Positions 1 to 10,243 of a stretch of DNA of 64,000 bases are shown one piece after another. The position numbers and the translations under genes were made by a program. A model generated the notes under the pieces. It was not told the origin of the DNA. It made no database searches and saw only the letters and a program-made list of their open reading frames with translations. Within the stretch, counting starts at the first letter, position 1; each line of letters begins with the position of its first letter. Source of the stretch: Protopterus annectens (taxonomy: Eukaryota; Chordata; Ceratodontiformes; Protopteridae); NCBI RefSeq assembly GCF_019279795.1, contig NC_056743.1:929840694-929904693 (forward strand). The letters run 5' to 3'.

Positions 1-826
1 AATCCGCAACTACCTGATTCAGAGACCACTCGTGAGGCATGAGAATAGCTCAGCTGAGCCTGTCCGCTATGACGTTGGACCTCCCAGGGATGTGCGTCGC
101 AATCAGAAATCGTTGGGAGGAAATCACCCACTGCCAGAGTCTGAGTGCTTCCCGACATAGGGGGTAGGACCTTGTTCCGCCCTGCTTGTTGATGTACCAC
201 ACCACTGACATGTTGTCCGTTTGAACTGCAAAGGTCCCAGACGGGAGAGAGTCCTGAAGAGCTTGCAATGCTAAGAGCACGGCTCTCATTTCTAAGACAT
301 TTATATGCAGATGGTACTCATGAGGCTGCCAAGTGCCTTGGCCCTGATAATGCCCCCCCACCCTATCATGGAGGCGTCTGTGGTCACTGCGGCAACCAGA
401 GGGGGCTGAATGAAGGGTCTGCCCCAAGTCACTTGTGGGGAGACCATCCTCTAGGAAAGGTGCCTTTTGCATGCTTCTGTAATCATGATCATGTGAGACA
501 TGGGGAGCTGTTGGAAGGACCACTGTGTGAATAGAAGCCACTGAAGGATTCTCATGTGAAAGAGGGCCAGGGGTATCATAAGAATTGCCGCTGCCATAGA
601 ACCCAGAGTTTGAAGGACGTACCTGACTTGTACCCTTTTGCATTGCATGAGGATTTGAACTTGCTGGCGAATTGCGGATACCCTGTCTGACGGTAGCTTT
701 GCAGACATACTCCTTTGTATCTAAATCTGCTCCTATACAGGTAATAGATTGACAGGGCAACAAGGCAGATTTTTCAAAATTTATAGCAATGCCTAGCTGG
801 GAGCAAATAGAAATTGTATAGCCCAT
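1..826 (-). pseudogene. DIRS-A RNase H region and start of the methyltransferase-like region
   Basis: The minus-strand frame 50-826 carries the C-terminal half of the polyprotein. The RNase H part has an NVLEMRAVLLALQAL helix containing the catalytic-type Glu. It is followed by the block AVQTDNMSVVWYINKQGG with the conserved Asp, and by HIPGRSNVIADRLS, a block typical of DIRS and gypsy-like RNase H. The enzyme would remove the RNA strand of RNA-DNA hybrids during reverse transcription. The N-terminal part of this frame is out of register with true RT sequence, which is a frameshift near base 700. The frame closes at base 50 just where the DIRS methyltransferase-like region should begin, so that part is lost or outside the window. 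Confidence 0.8.
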
Positions 827-1480
827 GGCTTGAAGGAGTTGATGCCTGGTAGAGTAGCAGTAAGGAGCCAGTCATCTAGATATGGAAACACCTGGAATCC
901 TCGATGCCTCAGGTGAGCCATGACCACTGCCATGCATTTGGTGAACACCCTGAGGGCTGTGGTGAGACCAAAGGGCACAGCTCTGAACTGGTAATGACTG
1001 GCTCCCAACCGGAAGCGAAGGAACCTCCTGGAGCACCTGTCCATTTTGATGTGATAGTACGCATCCTGGAGATCTATGGAGCACATCCAATTGTCCTGAT
1101 CCAGAAAGGGTAGAATGGACTGTAGTGTGACCATCCGAAACTTTGTTCTTTGAACAGACTTGTTCAGTCTGCTGAGATCCAAAATAGGTCTCCAGTCCCG
1201 TCTTTTTTAGTACCAAAAAGAACCTTGAGTAAGTTCTGGATCTGTGTTGGTCTGCCGGGACTTCCTGGATGACTCTTTTTTCTAGCAGTTTTGAAACTTC
1301 TATAACTGCTTGGTCCCTCAGATTGGGTGGAACATCTGGGAGGGACTTGCTTGATGGTAAAGGGGGTTGAAAGAAGGGGATTCTGTAACCTCCGGATATG
1401 ACTGACTGTACCCATTTGTCTTGCGTTAAGTTTTGCCAGGCTTTTGGGTACAATGAAAGTCTTCCCCCGACTGCCTCCAG
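793..1480 (-). pseudogene. DIRS-A reverse transcriptase, frameshifted
   Basis: Frame 793-1182 holds the RT palm: SIDLQDAYYHIKMDRCSRRF (motif A with the Asp), FRAVPFGLTTALRVFTKCM (motif B) and VFPYLDDWLLTA (motif C, both catalytic Asp residues present). The fingers region lies in another frame at about 1190-1480 and includes the LEAVGGRLSLYPKAWQNLT block that opens the RT part in this group. At least one frameshift near base 1180 separates the two. The match to the same blocks in DIRS-B, F and H makes the assignment firm. The copy is not translatable as a single protein. Confidence 0.85.
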
Positions 1481-1502
1481 AGGTGGACAGCTGGGCAACC
1501 CT

Positions 1503-2522
1503 TCAGGGATGCTGGAAGGGCTTCTCAGAGAAGGACTCTCTGCTGCCCTGGTTCTGCGGACCCCCTCTGCCATGAGGACGGCGTCTGTTGTTGTTGCTTC
1601 CACCTCTGCCCCTAGAGGAAAAATCACTACGTGTGTCAGGGGAAGCTCCCTGGGATTTCCGAAACCACATTTTCCCACTCTTCAGACCCTTGGGGTATGG
1701 CCTGGATGGAGTGGAAAAATGGACTCCCACGGCAGAGAGAGTCTTGCCTTCCTGCGCACACCTAGTGAGAGTGTCTTTCACCTGTGGTACAAAGAGAAAG
1801 GAACCATCAAAGGGAGTGTTGGTGAATGACGCTCTAAAGGGTTCCGCAAAATTACACAGCCGCATCCATGCGTGTCTTTGAAGGGCCACGCCTGTGCCTG
1901 CGGCTCTACTCACACCATCGGCTGCATAAGAAATGAGCCTCATGGAGGAGTTGACTACAGAGTTGCCAGGTGAGAAGCCACTTTAGCTTGAACCCCTTCA
2001 GCTGATGGATCCTGAAAGGGTATCTCCGAGCTCTTTCAGGCGATCCCTCTGAAGTCTGGTGAAATGGCATAAGTAATTCAGTGACCTCATGGAAAAGGTC
2101 GCTGAAGCAAACATTTGCTTCCCGTATCTATCCATGGTCCTGGACTCCTTGTTAGGAGGATGGACAGAAGAATAAGTTTCTGCTAACTCCTTCTTAGTGG
2201 CTGCTGCTACCACCATGGCATCCACGGGAACACCCTTAGTAAGGAACTGGAACTGCTTGACAGGGGGTGCAGAGATAAACTTGCCGAGTCTCCTTGGGGT
2301 TGGTTCCACTGTATCCGGGGCTGACCAAGCCCTCCGAGCCACTACTGACATTAGTGGATCGAAAGGTGGAGAAACCCATGAGGTGGAAGACTGGGAACTG
2401 AACGCATCCAGGAATACAAATTCGTCCTCAATAGGGGCTAGGGAATTCCAGTTCCTCCTCTGCTTAAGCATTTCTAGGATGTCCGAAAAGGAAGCATCTT
2501 CAGAGGGGGATCTTGGGACCAT
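1503..2522 (-). pseudogene. DIRS-A gag, C-terminal half
   Basis: Two minus frames (1503-1943 and 1998-2522) give the conserved C-terminal part of group 1 gag. Features seen are VPVDAMVVAAATKKELAET, RTMDRYGKQMFASATFSMRS, the helical block AGTGVALQRHAWMRLCNFAE, and an Arg/Gly-rich end (SSRGRGGSNNNRRRPHGRGG) that looks like a nucleic-acid-binding tail. The same blocks occur in order in DIRS-B (30387-31610), DIRS-F and DIRS-H. Gag is inferred to form the particle around the element RNA. A frameshift between 1943 and 1998 breaks it. Confidence 0.75.
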
Positions 2523-3421
2523 TCCAATTCATCCAAATCCGTATCCAAAGTGACAGACTTGGGGGAGTCAGTGTGCTTCCTCTTGCACTTCTTCCGAGGG
2601 GCTCCTCTGAATGATCAAGGGAGACCTCAGAAGAAAAAGAAACACCCAATGGGGTGCCTAGAGCGCCGGTTCCCCACGCTTGGGGTCTGGAGGAGGGGCA
2701 GAGGTTGACGCACGCACTACAGGGGACAGAGCCAGTGGGGTTGAACGTGGAGCTGACTCAGAGGCCAGTACACTCATGACATCAAAGGCATCCCCCTGCC
2801 ACGATGCAGAGAAGGCTCCGGTTCAGAGGAAATCGGAATCCTTCTCTGCACCAAGGGATACAGCTCCGAGGCCGATGTAGGAGCCGAGCTCACCTGCACC
2901 GATGCTCCGAGAGGGAGAACGGGGTCGGACAAGGGTCCGATGCCACTCGCTCACTCGGAGCTGATGAGGGAGTCTCGGTGCCCAGATCCCTCGTTGGATG
3001 GCACCCATTGAGGGAATCAGAGCAGATGACGGAACCGAAGGAGAAATTGTTATCGGAGCCGACGGTTCCACGATTCGAACCCCAACAAACTCCGGTTCCA
3101 AGCTCAATTGGAGTCAGAGGAGGAATATCGATAGAAGTGGATGGAGCCGACACCTATTGAGGAGGGCTGGACAACATTTTGGCAAGTGCCTGTGATTTCA
3201 ACAACCTATTGACCACTCTCTCCACGTCATGATCCGAGAGCCTAGAGGACCGAGAGGAGTGGGAAGATCTGTGACTGTGGTCACTTGGCAACAGGGGAGA
3301 CCGAGGAGCCAAATGTATGGACTCTAAAGAAGGGGACCTCAGCCTCTTGTGGGTCCACGACAGCTCCAAAGGTACTGGTGGAGCCGACGAGGATGTAGTC
3401 TCCTCGGTTCCGGTCGGAACC
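2523..3421 (-). pseudogene. DIRS-A gag, Ser/Pro-rich middle part, decayed
   Basis: Minus-strand frames covering 2823-3107 and 3154-3421 encode Ser/Pro/Arg-rich, low-complexity protein. Segments such as SSRSSRLSDHDVERVVNRLL recur in DIRS-B (SSRLSDLDVDRVMQRLL) and DIRS-F, so this is the variable linker between the N-terminal zinc knuckle and the conserved C-terminal half. The frame is cut at 3421/3436 by the Penelope insertion. Plus-strand open frames here are antisense shadows of the Ser/Arg-rich code. Confidence 0.6.
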
Positions 3422-3435
3422 GAAGTAGAAGGTAA
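3422..3435. repeat. Target-site duplication, left copy, of PLE-1 (14 bases)
   Basis: GAAGTAGAAGGTAA at 3422-3435 is repeated exactly at 13996-14009. Outside both copies the sequence is DIRS-A gag; inside is the Penelope element. This defines the insertion exactly. Penelope-like elements are known to leave duplications of variable length, so 14 bases is unremarkable for the family. Confidence 0.9.
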
Positions 3436-3496
3436 CAAAAAAAAAAAGAGATATTCCCTTTTGCTGCAGTGAACTGTCCAATAAATAATCAACAAA

Positions 3497-4285
3497 CCAA
3501 AAGACAGCTGATTCACCCAGGCTAACACTGTGCTGAAAAGCAAATAAACTGTCTGTACAATCCAGTGATAAAAGTTCTGTTAAAATGCAGAATTTAATGA
3601 AACAATTACAATAAAATAAGAACAAAAATAATAAAAATTAAGTCCCTTGTCTAACGAAAAGCGCTTTTGAATAGTTCTTCTTCAGACTGTATAATCAAAT
3701 GGGACATTCATCTGTATATATGAGTCAGTCAGAATTATTCACCCAATCAGAATATCAACACCAAAATTCGGACCAATCCATGTTTGGATTTCTCCATCTG
3801 ATTTGCATAAACCAGGTTAACAATCCATAGTACTAATGAGATATGCAAAACAGGTGATGTTGGTGACCAACAGCACTTCCAAAAGAAGTAACAGGTGAAA
3901 CAGCTTGCTTTCATGTATGCTTGGAGGCATGCCTCACACCAATGTGTAATATATGCAGAATAAGTGAACTAATCAGCCAATAGTGGCTTCCAAGAAGCAG
4001 CAAAAAACAAGTCTGCTAGCCTTCATGAATTATCAAAAACTTATTGAATAATTCCAGAAGCATTTTTTTACATATTTCCAATGATCAATTAAGGAAAAAT
4101 AGCACAAACATTAAGTGGATGACCTAAATAGCCAATAGTGGCTTCCAAAGCGCGGTAGAAAACAAATCTAACTTTCATAAATTCCTATCATGAAACTTCT
4201 TTTTTTTTTCTAAATAACCCAAAAGAAGTTTTTTACATATCTCTGATGTTTGGTAAAAAGGATGACAGAAGAATAGTTAACCCCT
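3497..4285 (-). repeat. PLE-1 inverted 5' tail (reverse complement of its 3' end)
   Basis: Read on the minus strand this segment matches 13183-13990 over nearly 800 bases. Examples are the block around 3503-3540 against 13940-13985, and the segment at 4190-4280 against 13190-13290. Small indels separate the two, including lengths of A/T runs. The two arms could form a very large hairpin in a transcript running through the element. This is an extra terminal copy and not a separate gene. Confidence 0.85.
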
Positions 4286-4376
4286 TCTCAAATAAATAGA
4301 TTGGAAACGTTACAGTTCAACTTGAATATTTATGAGACTAAAATAAAAGAACGGAAAATTAAAAAACTAAATAGAG

Positions 4377-6478
4377 ATGTACTGGATTTCAAGCGTGGAC
4401 CGTATCTTCGAATGGCCAAGGGAGGAACAATTAGCTGGACAAAGACAACATGTTCCAATGTTCAGTAACAGTAATTCTAGTAATGGAAAAGTAAATCTGG
4501 AGACACGTAATATTAACTTTGTGGAAAATTCATGTATTGAAAGTGAAGTACAGAAACTCTCAGTAGAGCAGGAAATTTTAGGTTCTGACAACACTTTAAC
4601 TAGCACTACTGAAGCATCTACTTCAGGGGCTATACCTAAATCAAAGGGTGCCCACTTACCAGTCACTACTACTTTGCCAATTTTTTTGAAGCATAATTAT
4701 TATACAAGCAACAGATCACGAAGCCAAGACCGGAAGAGGAAAAAACCCTGATGTGAACAAATCATTGGTGGTGAATATATCCAGTTGTGTTTTAACAGCA
4801 GCCGATCAGTCGATATTTCAAAAAGGTTTGACTTTTATTCCCTCATTCAGATCAGATTTAAGTGAATTTGTCATTGATCTAAAATGTTTCGGTAGAAATG
4901 TTACATTAAAGAGTATATTTGGTAACAAACAGGAGCTCAACAAGAAACCAAGGAAACCTAGCACATTTGTACCGGTTAGTCACCCGGTAGTTGAGTTATT
5001 TACAAGATTATGTAGCAATGAAGTAGAGAAATTAAGATCGGATCCTCGTACCAAACATTTTAGTAACATAACCACAGAAGAGAAAGAAGCCATCCAGCAT
5101 TTACAACAGAATAGAGAAGTTATACTGAAACCAGCAGACAAAGGTGGAGCTATAGTAGTTATGGATTCCTCATGGTATTTCAGTAAAATGGAAGAAATGT
5201 TGAAGGACTCGAAAACTTATACTGCTGTCACACCTTTGGATGTCAACCGAGCTATACACAAAGTTAGATCATATCTACATGATATGGTTTTACAAAGGCA
5301 AATTGACTTAGATCTATTTAACTTCTTAGATGTCACCAATCCTACAGTTCCCAGTATTAATGGCTTACCGAAGATTCATAAAAAGCTTTAAGATCCACCA
5401 CTACGTCCCACTGTCTCGGGCCAAGGTTGGATTACAGAAAATATGTCCCTATTTGTAGAAAGAGAACTGTAGAAATTTTAAAAAATCATGGTACAGTGTT
5501 AAGAGACACAGACAACTTCCTTCATAAATTGCATCCAGTGATGGAAGCAATATTGGATAAATCCAGCCTTCTTCTCACCACATTGGATATCAATAGTCTT
5601 TTTACCACCATACCGAATGAAGCAGGTATAAATTCAATAAGAAGACTAATATCTGCAAGGAGGAGTCCATTAGAAACTCAAACTATTAGTGACTTACTTG
5701 AGTTGATTTTGGAGAACATTTTTTTCTTATTTGTTGAACAAAGCTATTTACAGAAATGGGGGGTTGCCATGGGCACCCCTGTGCCAATAGTTATTCAAAC
5801 CTAGTTCTAGTTCAATGGGAGTTGGAATTTGTTTTAAATACTGACAACCCATGGTTTGATAATATTTTGTACTATGGGCGTTTTGTAGATGACCTGTTCA
5901 TCTTATGGAAAGGAAGCATAGAGCAATTTCAGCTCTTCCATAATTATTTGAATACAACTACTTCGTTTTTGCCTTTCAGTTCTAATTATTACAAACACAC
6001 AGTAAGTTTTTTGGATGTTAATGCTATGCTCAATGAAAAAGGAGAATTAGAAACCGAACTACATAGGAAAAGTACCTGGCGTAACCATTATTTGCTGAAA
6101 AGCAATATGCATCCTAGACATATTACCAGAAACATCATGAGAAATGAAACTAACAGGATTAATAAACGTTGTAACCAAGAGAATACACGTAATATAGAAG
6201 TGAGCCTTTTACAGGAAAATTTGAAAGAAAGAGGTTATAAAGGGAAAAACTTGAGGTTACCAATGCAGGAAAAGGAAGACAGGAAGAAGGATAAAGATAC
6301 ACTGACCAGATTTGCTCTAACTTATAGCATGGACAATTATCAAATTCAGCAAATAATCCAACAGTTTTGGCCCATTTTAACGCAAGACTCCCAGTTGAAA
6401 TATATAATGGGAGAAAGACCACATTTCTGCTTCAAAAAACAGAGGAATCTGAAAAGATTATTGTGCATAAATACATAA
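4377..6478 (+). pseudogene. PLE-1 reverse transcriptase, frameshifted
   Basis: Frames 4377-4751, 4753-5391, 5427-5804 and 5756-6478 together cover the Penelope RT. Blocks seen in order are ILKPADKGGAIVVMD (N-terminal Penelope block), INGLPKIHKKL, TTLDINSLFTTIPNEAGI (motif A, with Asp), GVAMGTPVP (motif B), YGRFVDDLFILWKG (motif C, Asp-Asp kept) and TVSFLDVNAML. The downstream ELHRKSTWRNHYLLKSNMHP block is also typical. The RT copies element RNA at the target. There is a stop at 5389-5391, and frameshifts near 4752, 5400 and 5790. Upstream 4377-4751 is a poorly conserved N-terminal segment. Confidence 0.88.
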
Positions 6479-6525
6479 AAGACGAAGCAGATTCATGGAC
6501 AGAAGGGAACTTTCATGTGTGGTAA

Positions 6526-6849
6526 TTGCAATATTTGTACTCAGATAGTAGCAACAAGTCTGAGCATCCAAGAACGAAGAGACTTTACACATTTGATGTC
6601 AAAGCAACCTGCACTATGAGCAATGTTGTTTATCTGGCCACATGTACATCACGCCAGTCATTTTATGTAGGCAAAACAAACCAAATGTTTAAGAAACCCA
6701 TACAGAGGCATCAAAGGGACATTGCAAACCAGGATGTTCATAATGCCCTAGCTAATCATGTCAGTCAGCATAAAGATCATTTGTTTTCATATAAAGCCAT
6801 AGAGACCATACATATTGGCCCAAAAAAGGGATACTATGAATATAACTGA
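6526..6849 (+). pseudogene. PLE-1 GIY-YIG endonuclease domain
   Basis: This 107-residue frame contains VVYLATC followed by SFYVGKTNQMFKKPIQRHQRD, matching the GIY-YIG nuclease core (VVYL for GIY, FYVG for YIG, and the following Arg/His-rich helix). In Penelope-like elements this domain sits C-terminal to the RT and nicks the target to prime reverse transcription. Cys residues just upstream (MCNVVY and the preceding linker) fit the usual Cys-rich linker. It is in a different frame from the RT end at 6478, so it is broken. Confidence 0.85.
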
Positions 6850-6964
6850 ACTTAGGGAAACCAAATGGATAATAAACCTCAGAGCTGATCAACATCCGGG
6901 GTTGAATAGTGTCATACCACTGAAGCCTGCCTTGAAGAGACTTAGATCGACCATGAGCTAATGA

Positions 6965-7330
6965 GATTATAAGTAATGAATGATAAATATCTGAAGAGAC
7001 ATGGTGGAACCTAAGTAAAATTTCCTATTGATCTTGAATGGATGGGAAGAAGTTAGAAATTTATATATTAATATTGGAAGGATGGAATGAAGTCTGAAAC
7101 TTGCATACACTGCTATAATGAAATAACATACTTATCATTTTGCTTCATAAGAGCACCTATGTCCTAATGGAAATTGATTAAGTTTGATTGTGTTAGTGTC
7201 AAGACTAGAAGATTTGATGCTGTTGTCATATACTATTTGTGGCTTAACATGCCCATATTTTTCCTGCTCTGGTTTCATCTAAACAAATCAGGACAGTATA
7301 ATTTATGAATGACAAACATCTGAACAGAGA
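6965..7330 (+). repeat. PLE-1 3' region: about 325-base tandem repeat, first unit and start of second
   Basis: The segment from about 6979 (GAATGATAAATATCTGAAGAG) to 7110 reappears starting near 7302 and, after the PLE-2 insertion, continues at 12890-13010. The PLE-1 3' untranslated region thus held two tandem units of about 325 bases, and PLE-2 landed inside the second. No coding frame is apparent. The 7110-7275 stretch is A/T-rich and shows nothing else I can name. Confidence 0.6.
7322..7330. repeat. Target-site duplication of PLE-2, left copy (9 bases)
   Basis: GAACAGAGA at 7322-7330 occurs again at 12890-12898. Joining the outer sides restores the tandem repeat unit of PLE-1 seen at 6990-7030, so the nine bases are a genuine duplication made on insertion. 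Confidence 0.8.
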
Positions 7331-8110
7331 TTTGATAACACACAGAAACTATAGGGGTAAATCCAACGGCTTGAAAATACGGACACCAAAAATTAGCGCT
7401 TTCATTCACTTTTATTTCCTTGTGAACTTCTTCAGAAATAAAAAAAACTCCACTCACATCCTTTTTTATATACAAGTTAATTAGTCACATAAGTGATCTC
7501 CTAAAATAAATGAATTAATTAATTCTCTTAAAAGACACTACAATAAAATATAATATATCAAAAACAAGAAACTTGTTATAGAAAATTATTATAAAAATGA
7601 ATATAAATATATGTATATACTTATTAGATTTAATGCTGTTTCATTTGTAAAAAGCACTTTAAATTGTTTCATTTAAATCAGGAGCAAATTTTGCTCCTAG
7701 TTGCAACTGCCAAAGGGATTCTTTACATTCTAAAAGAACCTTAACATAACCAATAAATGCCCCTGATGGAACACAATCCATTACAGAAAAAATAAATTTC
7801 TTGAAATCTTTACAAAACAGAGAGTGTTTAGCCAAAGCATTAACTAAATATTTTTTTTCTTAATGGCTAAAAGATGTTCACTAATCCTTTTTCTAAGGCA
7901 TCTTGTAGTCATGCCTATATAGAAACTAGGACATGTTGAACACTGAGCAATGTAAACTACCTTCTCTGTACTACATGTATAATAACTCTTAGACCAATAT
8001 GTTTTATTTAAATGTGAAACATATATTGAAGAAGAATTACTTATAAACCTGCACTGTCTGCAGGCATTACATGCATAGGTACCCTTAGCTAAAATTCTTG
8101 GACCTTTATT
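7331..8110 (-). repeat. PLE-2 3' terminal repeat (pLTR)
   Basis: Matches 11140-11910 in direct orientation and 12030-12870 in inverted orientation. On the minus strand it begins inside the GIY-YIG coding part, so the terminal repeat contains the C-terminal coding end plus the 3' untranslated region. It carries a hammerhead-like core at 7391-7435 (minus). The 7500-7660 stretch is strongly A/T-rich. Confidence 0.85.
7391..7435 (-). ncRNA. Hammerhead-ribozyme-like core in PLE-2 3' repeat
   Basis: On the minus strand the order is CTGAAGA (7429-7435; fits the CUGANGA box), a stem II with arms TTCAC and GTGAA around an A-rich loop, GAAA, then the self-complementary GCGC, then TA. This is the conserved order of a type I hammerhead with a minimal stem III. 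Minimal stem III hammerheads are known from Penelope terminal repeats, where two copies act as a dimer. I cannot see a convincing stem I here, so activity is uncertain. Confidence 0.5.
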
Positions 8111-8143
8111 TTCATTTCCTACTTTATTTGTCCATTCTAACAT
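7844..8143 (-). pseudogene. PLE-2 GIY-YIG endonuclease domain
   Basis: The frame reads through a Cys-rich linker (ACNACRQCRF) into VVYIAQCSTCPSFYIGMTTR and RKRISEHL, the GIY-YIG core (VVYI and FYIG) with its Arg helix and a nearby His. The domain nicks target DNA in Penelope elements. It is in the same frame as the main RT (8462-9985), but two frameshifts lie between them, at the A7 run 8482-8488 and the T9 run 8154-8162. A stop at 7844 ends it early; the inverted copy (12265-12549) continues further, to FLQMKQH. Confidence 0.85.
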
Positions 8144-8496
8144 GTTTTTAATGTTTTTTTTTGTTTTTTGAAAACAAATTTAGGTCCTTCACCTATAATA
8201 TTTATCAATTCCTGATTTCCTAACAAAATTTTCCAATTATCCACTATTATCTTTTTTATATACATTTCATTTGTAACAGGCAAAACAAAAGCAGAAAAGA
8301 ATTTTTTGTCAGGGCAATTAACTCTTCCATTATCAGCTGTTCCAAAATTGGATGAATGGAAAACCAAAATGGGACAAGTTTTGTCTTTTCTGAGTGCTAT
8401 CACTTTGTTGGCTATAATTTGTAACCACCCTGAGTCATAGCCTCTGGAAATAAAGAACTTTTTAATAATCTCCAGTTCTTGAAAAAAACATAACAT
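8137..8496 (-). pseudogene. PLE-2 RT-to-nuclease linker, shifted frame
   Basis: This 119-residue frame continues the RT C-terminal part. It holds the block ILLGNQELINIIGEGPKFVF, which parallels TQDSQLKYIMGERPHFCFKK of PLE-1, and it leads into the nuclease linker. It is one frame off from both its neighbours. The changes fall at homopolymer runs (A7 at 8482-8488, T9 at 8154-8162), so two small indels restore each other. Confidence 0.75.
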
Positions 8497-9985
8497 CCTG
8501 TGATGTAAGCCTACTAAGCCTAATGATCTGTCCCTTAATTACTCCTTTTTTTATATGAAATGGATGTAAACTAGTTCTGTGTAAATATTGGTTAGCAAAA
8601 GGTGCTTTTCTATATATACTACTAATAAATTGCTTTCTAATGCTGTCATAAGTTAGATGCAAATCTAGGAAATTGATACTTTCCCCATATTCACCTAACG
8701 TGAAATTGAGCAACACAGTGGTACTGTTTAGATATTCTACAAATTTTCCAAAATCTTCACGAGTACCATGCCAAAGAAAAAACAAATCATCTATGTATCG
8801 ATGATAGAATAAAATATTATCTCCAAAAGTATTATTATTATCAAGAAATTCATTTTCCCATTTTGCCATCACAAGATTGGCATATGCTGGAGCTACTTTG
8901 GCTCCCATTGCCACTCCAGCAATTTGTTTATAAAATAACTTATTAAAGGTAAAACAATTATTATCAAGTACCAACTCCATCAGGGTACAAATTGTATTGA
9001 TTTTAGTATTACTGAAAATAGTTTTATTAGTTAAGTAATCTCTCAAAAAATCAATACCTACTTCTTGATCTATACATGTGTATAATGAAACTACATCTAG
9101 AGAAGCAAAGCTAAAGTACTTTCCTCTAGTATCTAATTCACTTAGTAATTCTAATAAATGCCAAAAATCTCTGAGGTAGTATTTAGATGCTTGCATAACA
9201 GGGTTAAGAAAATAATCTAACCAAATGGAAATAGGCTCGGTTTTAGAATTGTGTGCCGAAATAATAGGTCTAAAAGGGGGATTCTGACTGTCTTTTTGTA
9301 TTTTGGGAATACCAAAAGGATTAGCCATTTGAGGGTGTGGAACTGTTAAATAAGTGTAACTCTGGTGGTCTAATTCTTCTTGACAAAACATATCAAATAG
9401 ACATGTGTCTATTTTCATAAAACTTTGTAAGATAAAACTCATTTCAACTTTTTTATATGTCTTGTCATCAGTCAACATCTCCTCCATATTCTTATTATAG
9501 ATGTCAACATCCATAATGACTATTTTTCCACCCTTATCGGCCTTCATAACTCTTACTTCCCTGTTTTCTTGGAGAGTTTTAAAAGCTTCTAATTCAGAAG
9601 CTTCTAAATTAATAACTTCCTTATTCAATTTAATAGCTCTAAAACCTGCCTCGCAGATGTTTTGAAAAACCTGCAATGTACCCATAAGTGGTGGATTAAA
9701 GGTACTTGCTTTCTTAGGACCTAAATTAAAATCTTGATGATGAATGTCATGCAAAATATATCTTAAATTCAATTTTCTTAAAGTTAACCTAAAATCAACC
9801 AAAGTTTTAGCAATGTTAAAGGAATTTCCAGGAATAAAAGAGAATCCCTTCTTTAAAACTTGTATAGTGGGTTGGGAAAGAACAAGGCTTGACAAATTAT
9901 GGATCTGAAGATAATACTCAGAAACTACCACTTTTTCTTGCTCCTGGTCTTTCCCTTCCCCTTGTTCTGAACAACTTTGGACCAA
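8462..9985 (-). CDS. PLE-2 Penelope-like reverse transcriptase
   Basis: This 507-residue frame is the main PLE-2 enzyme. Blocks in order are VMKADKGGKIVIMDVD (N-terminal Penelope block, about residue 155), FGIPKIQKD, RPIISAHNS, SLDVVSLYTCIDQEVGI (motif A), AGVAMGAKVAPAYANLVM (motif B), RYIDDLFFLWHG (motif C; D399 and D400) and INFLDLHLTYD. All catalytic Asp residues are present and there is no internal stop. The first Met of the frame (9985) is probably not the true start, because the reading continues upstream through a shifted Asn-rich segment into the N-terminal frame at 10244-11155. The enzyme would copy element RNA using a nick made by the GIY-YIG domain. Confidence 0.9.
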   Translation of the reverse strand: MVQSCSEQGEGKDQEQEKVVVSEYYLQIHNLSSLVLSQPTIQVLKKGFSFIPGNSFNIAKTLVDFRLTLRKLNLRYILHDIHHQDFNLGPKKASTFNPPLMGTLQVFQNICEAGFRAIKLNKEVINLEASELEAFKTLQENREVRVMKADKGGKIVIMDVDIYNKNMEEMLTDDKTYKKVEMSFILQSFMKIDTCLFDMFCQEELDHQSYTYLTVPHPQMANPFGIPKIQKDSQNPPFRPIISAHNSKTEPISIWLDYFLNPVMQASKYYLRDFWHLLELLSELDTRGKYFSFASLDVVSLYTCIDQEVGIDFLRDYLTNKTIFSNTKINTICTLMELVLDNNCFTFNKLFYKQIAGVAMGAKVAPAYANLVMAKWENEFLDNNNTFGDNILFYHRYIDDLFFLWHGTREDFGKFVEYLNSTTVLLNFTLGEYGESINFLDLHLTYDSIRKQFISSIYRKAPFANQYLHRTSLHPFHIKKGVIKGQIIRLSRLTSQDVMFFSRTGDY

Positions 9986-10224
9986 GTAGGCCCTCTTTTG
10001 TTCCCCTGCTTGCTGACCAAAAAAGGAACACCATTATTTGAAGCATTGGTCCCTTCATTGTTATTTGAATTACAAGCTTCAGGGTTGTTATTATTGTTGT
10101 GCATATTAGACCTTTCTCCATTAGATACCACCCCATTGTTGTTATTTGTAAAAGAACCCGATGAACTGTTATGAACCTCATTGGTATTGACATTAGATGT
10201 AAAAGAATTGTTGTTTCTATTCAT
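9925..10224 (-). pseudogene. PLE-2 Asn-rich linker with basic tail
   Basis: In this minus frame lies an Asn/Ser-rich low-complexity stretch (for example MHNNNNNPEACNSNNNEGTN) followed by a Lys/Arg-rich segment (KGKGKTRSKKKW) that could be a nuclear signal or a nucleic-acid-binding patch. It sits between the N-terminal frame and the RT, one frame off both. A T9 run at 10263-10271 is at the upstream break. That it is a real coding linker and not a shadow is inferred from its position and the matching frames on either side. Confidence 0.55.
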
Positions 10225-10243
10225 TGTTTCTAGTCTATTCGTT

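Noticed and set aside
3640-3692. Hammerhead-like core in the PLE-1 inverted tail
   Set aside because: The core is the same as at 13795-13831 but the flanks do not pair as stem I and GAAA is altered, so it is not listed as an RNA feature.
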